NCBI GenBank assembly: GCA_016933955.1
Contig: JAFGTT010000002.1
Coordinates: forward strand, 1 to 47,942
DNA from: Candidatus Zixiibacteriota bacterium
GTDB taxonomy: Bacteria > Zixibacteria > MSB-5A5 > GN15 > PGXB01
Length of the DNA stretch: 47,942 nt
Direction of reading: 5' to 3'
Below, one piece after another: positions 44,087-47,942 of the stretch (the first letter of the stretch is position 1; each line of letters starts with the position of its first letter). A program made the position numbers and the translations under genes. The notes beneath the pieces are model-generated. The model saw only the letters and a program-made list of their open reading frames with translations, did no database searches and was not told the DNA's origin.

Positions 44087-45376
44087 ATGCATATGGATGA
44101 AAATACCATTATCGTTATTGGTGCCGGCCCCGCCGGTCTGATGGCCGCCGGGCAGGCGGCCATGTGTGGCGCGGCAACCATGGTTCTGGAGAAAAAATCC
44201 CGCCCCGGTCGTAAATTGCGTCTGTCCGGCAAAGGACGATGCAATATCACCAACCGGGCCCCTCTTTCTCAATTTATTGCACCCTTTAATTCCGGGGGCG
44301 ATTTCCTCCGTCAGGCTTTCGCCCGGTTTTTCGCACCCGATTTGATCTCCTTCTTCCATGACCTCCATCTATCCACCGTAACCGAACCCGATGGCCGCGT
44401 GTTCCCTGCCGACAACGACGCCCGCCGGGTGGTCGATACCCTGGAAGGATGGGTTGCTCGTGCCGGGGCGCGCCTTATCACTTCCGTCCGGGTCGAATCC
44501 CTCACGATAGAGAATCACCGTATCACCGGCGTCGAATGCCGGATCGATTCCCCCAAAAACCAGCCCGGCCATCACCGCTTTTATCCCGCCGCGGCCGTGA
44601 TCATCGCCACCGGCGGTAAATCATACCCCGCCACCGGCTCGACCGGCGATGGTTACCGCCTGGCGGAATCCGCCGGGCATACCATCATACCCCCTACCCC
44701 CGCTTTGGTTCCGATTATCACCGCCGGGGATATTCCCCGCCGCCTTCAGGGTCTTAGCCTTAACAATGCCGGGGTGAGACTTATCATCGACAGAAAAAAA
44801 CAGCCCGCCCGAACCGGAGAGATTCTTTTCACCCATTACGGTCTCTCCGGCCCGCTGATCCTGTCGCTCAGCCGCAAAATCGTTATGGCTCTCCGGGACA
44901 AACAAAAAATTGAACTGGTAATCGATCTTTTTCCCGATCAAGACCAAAACAAACTCGAAACCAGCCTGCTTGACCTGATAACCCGTCATGGCAGACAGAA
45001 AATTTCCGGCCTGCTGAAAACCTTTCTTCCCCCCAAGATCATCCCTCTCGCCTGCGAGATCAACGGTCTTGCTCTCGACAAACCCGGACATCAACTGACC
45101 GCGACTGAACGCCGTCGGCTGGTCGTCTGGCTCAAGGGTATCTCCCTGGAGGTGGTAGACCACCGCGATTTCAATGAGGCTATTATTACCGCCGGAGGAA
45201 TCGATACCGCTCAGATCGATCCTCGCACCATGCAGTCGCGTCTGGTCAGCGGTCTTTACTTTGCCGGGGAAGTGATGGATATCGATGCTGATACCGGAGG
45301 GTTTAATCTTCAGGCGGCTTTTTCCACCGGTTTTGTCGCCGGCTTCTCCGCCGCACGGGATGTTCTTCACTCCTGA
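44087..45376 (+). CDS. HI0933-family FAD-dependent oxidoreductase
   Basis: The 429-residue flavoprotein begins with an FAD motif IIVIGAGPAGLMAAGQAAM and carries the HI0933/YhiN/BaiN family block LSGKGRCNITNRAP. The late AGGIDTAQIDPRTMQSRLVSGLYFAGEVMDIDADTGGFNLQAAF is also diagnostic. Its metabolic role is not known; in some gut bacteria a relative (BaiN) acts on bile-acid intermediates, which is not implied here. No Shine-Dalgarno site is seen; the TATAAT at 44075-44080 ends only 6 bases before the ATG. Confidence 0.9.
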   Translation: MHMDENTIIVIGAGPAGLMAAGQAAMCGAATMVLEKKSRPGRKLRLSGKGRCNITNRAPLSQFIAPFNSGGDFLRQAFARFFAPDLISFFHDLHLSTVTEPDGRVFPADNDARRVVDTLEGWVARAGARLITSVRVESLTIENHRITGVECRIDSPKNQPGHHRFYPAAAVIIATGGKSYPATGSTGDGYRLAESAGHTIIPPTPALVPIITAGDIPRRLQGLSLNNAGVRLIIDRKKQPARTGEILFTHYGLSGPLILSLSRKIVMALRDKQKIELVIDLFPDQDQNKLETSLLDLITRHGRQKISGLLKTFLPPKIIPLACEINGLALDKPGHQLTATERRRLVVWLKGISLEVVDHRDFNEAIITAGGIDTAQIDPRTMQSRLVSGLYFAGEVMDIDADTGGFNLQAAFSTGFVAGFSAARDVLHS

Positions 45377-45436
45377 TTTATACTAAACTCATTTATATTA
45401 TTCCCGCTCTCTACCTGTCATTCCCGAAAAAAGCCC

Positions 45437-45463
45437 GTCATTCCCGACCTGATCGGGAAGCCA
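45437..45463. repeat. REP-like palindromic repeat, copy A
   Basis: A GTCATTCCCGA half and a TCGGGAA half form a hairpin with a 5-base loop; a half copy (TCATTCCCGA) lies just before it at 45418-45427. The unit lies between two convergent genes and is nearly the same as the copy at 47403-47429. Confidence 0.75.
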
Positions 45464-45498
45464 AAGTCTCCAATATATCGTAACCAATCGATAGGCAC

Positions 45499-46071
45499 TT
45501 AAGCAGTGTGGGCGTTCACGTACTTGTTCAACGATGATGCCGCTATCGGCGGAAAGATCACCAGCGGCAACAATCCCAGTGCAAAAACAACATTTATTAA
45601 AACGAGAATAACAACTCGTTCTTTCCCGCCCGATAGAAGCCATGCATCCACCCGATCTGGCCCGATTATCGACATGGCGTTTCTGACTTCAAAAATGACC
45701 GATCCCCAGGTTACACCTACCAATGCCAGGTCAATCCAGCATAGAAACCAGAAAAATTCCTCATTAATCTCAAAAGGACCATTGTTCGCCGTAACATCCC
45801 AACCCGTAACCAGTGAAAGAACTATAAAAAAAAGTAAAACCATCCCCAGGCTTCCGGTCATTACCCCTATAACCGTACTCCTCCGGGTTTTCGGGAGCTT
45901 TTGACCAACGATTTCCTGGTGCTTGCGTGCCCAGCACGCGAAGTAGAAGGACCAGAATACACCACCTGTCAATAAACCGAGTAGTGTGTATCCCAATGTC
46001 GGGATATTCAATGTGTTGCGTTCGGTGTTTTCCAAAGAAGAACCACTGCTTGAACCTGTTTCATTACTCAT
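45499..46071 (-). CDS. Small membrane protein, possibly DUF4234-like
   Basis: The 190-residue protein has a polar, Ser-rich start followed by four probable membrane helices (around LGYTLLGLLTGGVFWSFYFA, STVIGVMTGSLGMVLLFFIVLS, the FWFLCWIDLALVGVTW region and VVILVLINVVFALGLLPLVIF). The first part, with a short gap and aromatic residues then a polar loop, looks like DUF4234-type membrane proteins, but this is a weak match. No catalytic residues are recognised. Function is unknown. It is followed by a REP-like repeat. Confidence 0.7.
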   Translation of the reverse strand: MSNETGSSSGSSLENTERNTLNIPTLGYTLLGLLTGGVFWSFYFACWARKHQEIVGQKLPKTRRSTVIGVMTGSLGMVLLFFIVLSLVTGWDVTANNGPFEINEEFFWFLCWIDLALVGVTWGSVIFEVRNAMSIIGPDRVDAWLLSGGKERVVILVLINVVFALGLLPLVIFPPIAASSLNKYVNAHTA

Positions 46072-46404
46072 ATAATCGACCCTCCTCGGCCATTGTATTT
46101 ACCTGAGAAATAAACACTAATCCATTTGATTAGAACCACCGCCTGCAAAAGCAGAATTAATTAGTGTTATCAATCGGCTATGGCATGAAATATATCTAAT
46201 TAAGAACGTCCTGAAAAGCAATTAATATTTATGCGGCAATCAAACCATGTGGCCCACTCAATAGATGGGTAAAGTAACATAAAAAGCAAAAAACCAGGCT
46301 TTTGACTTACCCCGATTTTTGTGTCGTATGCAATGTAATAGCCTGGTTTTTCATTCGGCCGCCGATTCGTTCGGAACCCGACCTGCTGTTTCCGGGGCGA
46401 AGTG
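46072..46404. other. Intergenic region with a long-loop terminator
   Basis: No supported gene. On the minus strand it follows the beta-barrel gene and holds the inverted repeat listed at 46289-46351; it also provides the upstream region of the membrane protein ending at 46071. Confidence 0.6.
46289..46351 (-). terminator. Likely terminator with a 12-bp stem and long loop
   Basis: AAAAACCAGGCT (46289-46300) pairs with AGCCTGGTTTTT (46340-46351) around a 39-base loop. On the minus strand it is followed by a T-rich run, so it can end the beta-barrel transcript (stop at 46405). The long loop makes it less typical. Confidence 0.6.
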
Positions 46405-47079
46405 TTAGAAGTAAACCGATATTCCAAACCGCACTTCATCGCCATCGAATCCGAAGGATGTTGTCTTCCTTTCATCCGCCTGGAAATACCCGCCGTTCGC
46501 TGTTAGTTCGGATGTATATTTGGCATGTGTATACATTAAAGTCGAACCGTACTCCGCCAGGAAACTGATGTTTGACCATACAAACCATTCCACCCCGAGT
46601 ATTCCGGACATACCAAATGAGTAAGTCGTACTGACACCGGTTTGTTTGTTCCACCAGCCACTCAATGGATTTTCCGACGTGTACTTACGCTTATATCTCC
46701 CGTAGCCAAAATCCGGGCCGAATCCCCAGTAGAAATTGATCTTGGCATCCGGACGCGGATAAAAAACCCTCTGAATATGAAGGACAAAGGAATAATCATC
46801 CATGTCATTGTTCGTCTGTCCAATGGTAGTGTCGATCCTGTTTCTTGAATTTTCATCTTCACGGAATTCAATGTCGGTCGAAAGTCCTAATCTCCAGGCG
46901 GCACCATCCGATGTATGTTTCTTGCAGGATATGGTGCTTCCCTGAAATGCCGTAAGTTCCAAATCTCTGTTTGCTTCAAACTGGAAAGACCAGGATCCCG
47001 CCTTGAGTGAATTTTCCGCCGATTGAACAGCCACGGGAATCATTAAGGCACACAGGATAATTGAAACCAGCCTGTTCAT
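46405..47079 (-). CDS. Outer-membrane beta-barrel protein
   Basis: The 224-residue protein has a signal peptide (MNRLVSIILCALMIPVAVQSA) followed by alternating hydrophobic/polar strands rich in Tyr, Trp and Gly (YSFVLHIQRVFY, INFYWGFGPDFGYGRYKRKY, SYSFGMSGILGVEWFVW-like strand), and ends in Phe (VRFGISVYF), the usual signal for barrel insertion. The strand number suggests about 8-10 strands. No specific family is recognised. It could be a small structural porin or a receptor. Confidence 0.82.
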   Translation of the reverse strand: MNRLVSIILCALMIPVAVQSAENSLKAGSWSFQFEANRDLELTAFQGSTISCKKHTSDGAAWRLGLSTDIEFREDENSRNRIDTTIGQTNNDMDDYSFVLHIQRVFYPRPDAKINFYWGFGPDFGYGRYKRKYTSENPLSGWWNKQTGVSTTYSFGMSGILGVEWFVWSNISFLAEYGSTLMYTHAKYTSELTANGGYFQADERKTTSFGFDGDEVRFGISVYF

Positions 47080-47203
47080 ATCATCCCTCCCAAATTGATT
47101 ATAATGAAATTGGTTGAATTAAGTTTAGTAATTATAAATCATTCTGGATATTTGTCAAGTAGTTCTGGTAATTCAGAACCCCCGCGTCCCCGGTTATTCG
47201 CTG

Positions 47204-47411
47204 TCATTCCCACCTTTTATTGGTCATATCCGCCCATTTTTATCATTCCCTCTTTCTTGTCATTCTCGCCCTCTTTTTTGTCATTCTCGCCCTTTTTCTT
47301 GTTATTCCCCCTTTTATGTCAATCCCCCTTTCTTGTCATTCTCTCTTTCTTGTCATTCCCTCTTTCTTGTCATTCCCTCTTTCTTGTCATTCCCTCTTTC
47401 TTGTCATTCCC
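47204..47411. repeat. Tandem array of a 17-base CTTGTCATTCC unit
   Basis: The unit TCTTTCTTGTCATTCCC occurs in four perfect contiguous copies (47344-47360, 47361-47377, 47378-47394, 47395-47411). Before them come about eight degenerate copies with spacings of 17-21 bases, starting near 47204. The array leads into the REP-like palindrome at 47403-47429, whose left half it repeats. Confidence 0.85.
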
Positions 47412-47429
47412 GACTTGATCGGGAATCCA
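47403..47429. repeat. REP-like palindromic repeat, copy B
   Basis: A stem of ATTCCCGA/TCGGGAAT with a 5-base loop follows the tandem array. The sequence matches copy A (45437-45463) except at two or three bases. Confidence 0.8.
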
Positions 47430-47574
47430 GCTTTATCCCCTCTTGAGAGGGGTGGATCCGCCGGAGGCATTTATGCCGCAGGCGGAGACGGGGTGTGTTC
47501 TCCAATCTGCTTTACAAACCCGCAAATCCGCTCTCAAGAAGGGACTTTGAACCATTTCGTGAGCGGCCATGTGG

Positions 47575-47590
47575 CCCGCCTTCTGGGCGG
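47575..47590 (+). terminator. Possible intrinsic terminator without a gene
   Basis: CCCGCC/GGGCGG (47575-47580 and 47585-47590) with a TTCT loop is followed by GTTTCTTATTCTGTTCTTT. No plus-strand gene ends nearby, so this may be chance or part of a repeat. Confidence 0.3.
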
Positions 47591-47748
47591 GTTTCTTATT
47601 CTGTTCTTTCCCTCCTCCCATTTTTTCCACCCCTTCACCCCTGATCCATACCCTTCGCCATAATGTATGAATACCCGTACCTCAGGTATGCACCGGACAA
47701 AAATCACACAGCTTATATACCGAATCCCGCAAGAAACTTTTTACTGAG

Positions 47749-47800
47749 GAAACGAACCCATTTTTAAAAAAATATCCGGAGGATGAAACGAACCCATTTT
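47749..47800. repeat. Two direct repeats of GAAACGAACCCATTTT
   Basis: Copies begin at 47749 and 47785 (36 bases apart) and share the GAAACGAACCCATTTT core followed by an A/T-rich run. They are dispersed-repeat-like, with no gene in this region. Confidence 0.7.
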
Positions 47801-47819
47801 ATAAAATTCCCGGGTAACC

Positions 47820-47835
47820 CAGGTCTTCAGACCTG
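47820..47835. repeat. Short inverted repeat near the window end
   Basis: AGGTCT-TC-AGACCT forms a short hairpin. On the minus strand it is not followed by a strong T-run beyond TTTC on one side, so a terminator role is uncertain. Confidence 0.3.
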
Positions 47836-47942
47836 AAAATTAGTGAGCGCACCTAAATGTGAATTCGAGAGAAACCCGACAAAATAATGATGAATACTGG
47901 AGATAATATAACAATAATATGCCGGAATCGTTTGGTTTTCGA

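Larger units (their letters stand above)
47080..47942. other. Gene-free, repeat-rich end of the window
   Basis: More than 860 bases without a supported gene. It holds a tandem array (47204-47411), a REP-like palindrome (47403-47429), a second palindromic segment (47454-47485), a short GC hairpin (47575-47590), and a pair of direct repeats (47749-47800). Open frames over the array arise from the repeats and lack protein-like composition. Confidence 0.7.

Noticed and set aside
47204-47411. Possible CRISPR array
   Set aside because: The units are contiguous with no spacers of unique sequence, and no cas genes are present.
47095-47663. Frames at 47095-47418 and 47220-47663 (+)
   Set aside because: They translate the 17-bp tandem array (repeated SFLSF/HSLFLV-type peptides); composition is not protein-like.

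Overview
The window reads as a chromosomal segment of a Gram-negative-type bacterium that respires and handles iron-sulfur clusters and oxygen carefully. It has two outer-membrane or secreted proteins, a MacAB-like efflux system, cytochrome bd oxidase and type II NADH dehydrogenase. No rRNA, tRNA, CRISPR array, transposase or prophage gene was seen. Shine-Dalgarno sites are clear and often GGAGG. The thrombospondin type 3 repeat protein, the paired PPDK-like ATP-grasp proteins and the general style suggest an uncultured FCB-group or delta-proteobacteria-like lineage (Zixibacteria is one candidate). That placement is inference only.

Layout. 1-1506 (-): 5' part of a secreted calcium-binding repeat protein that runs off the window. 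2010-8454 (+): a suf operon, Rrf2 regulator-sufC-sufB-sufD-Rieske-sufS-sufU-sufT. 8485-10469 (-): FabL-type enoyl reductase, a small membrane protein and a ZIP metal transporter. 10678-13198 (+): lipB, an O-methyltransferase and class I aldolase. 13264-18981 (-): a complete 2-oxoacid dehydrogenase complex (E1alpha, E1beta, E2, E3) followed by a PgeF/YfiH protein. 19097-21456 (-): cydAB. 21611-26896 (-): an iron and oxidative-stress block of ferredoxin-NADP reductase, ferritin, rubrerythrin-like protein, desulfoferrodoxin, fumarase/aspartase, thiol peroxidase, a ferritin-like protein and a Fur/PerR regulator. 27243-28909 (-): an S41 peptidase and a GNAT remnant. 29012-32632: NDH-2, a Kef-type antiporter and a phosphoesterase. 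32624-37560 (-): two overlapping PPDK-like ATP-grasp genes. 37678-38964 (-): a glutamate dehydrogenase homologue lacking two expected lysines. 39209-40441 (+): YcaQ-like DNA glycosylase. 40529-43831 (-): MacA/MacB-like three-gene exporter. 44087-45376 (+): HI0933-family flavoprotein. 45499-47079 (-): a membrane protein and a beta-barrel. 47080-47942: repeat-rich DNA.

The genes fit together as redox housekeeping. Suf builds Fe-S clusters. LipB makes the lipoyl groups used by the 2-oxoacid dehydrogenase. NDH-2 and cytochrome bd can form a short electron chain from NADH to oxygen. The Fur/PerR block stores iron and removes superoxide and peroxides.

The best candidates for undescribed biology are the ATP-grasp pair at 32624-37560, one member carrying a GAF-like region and a C-terminal nucleotidyltransferase, both lacking the phosphohistidine and PEP-barrel domains; and the glutamate dehydrogenase homologue at 37678-38964, in which the expected MTWK and GGxKGG lysines are Gln and Arg.
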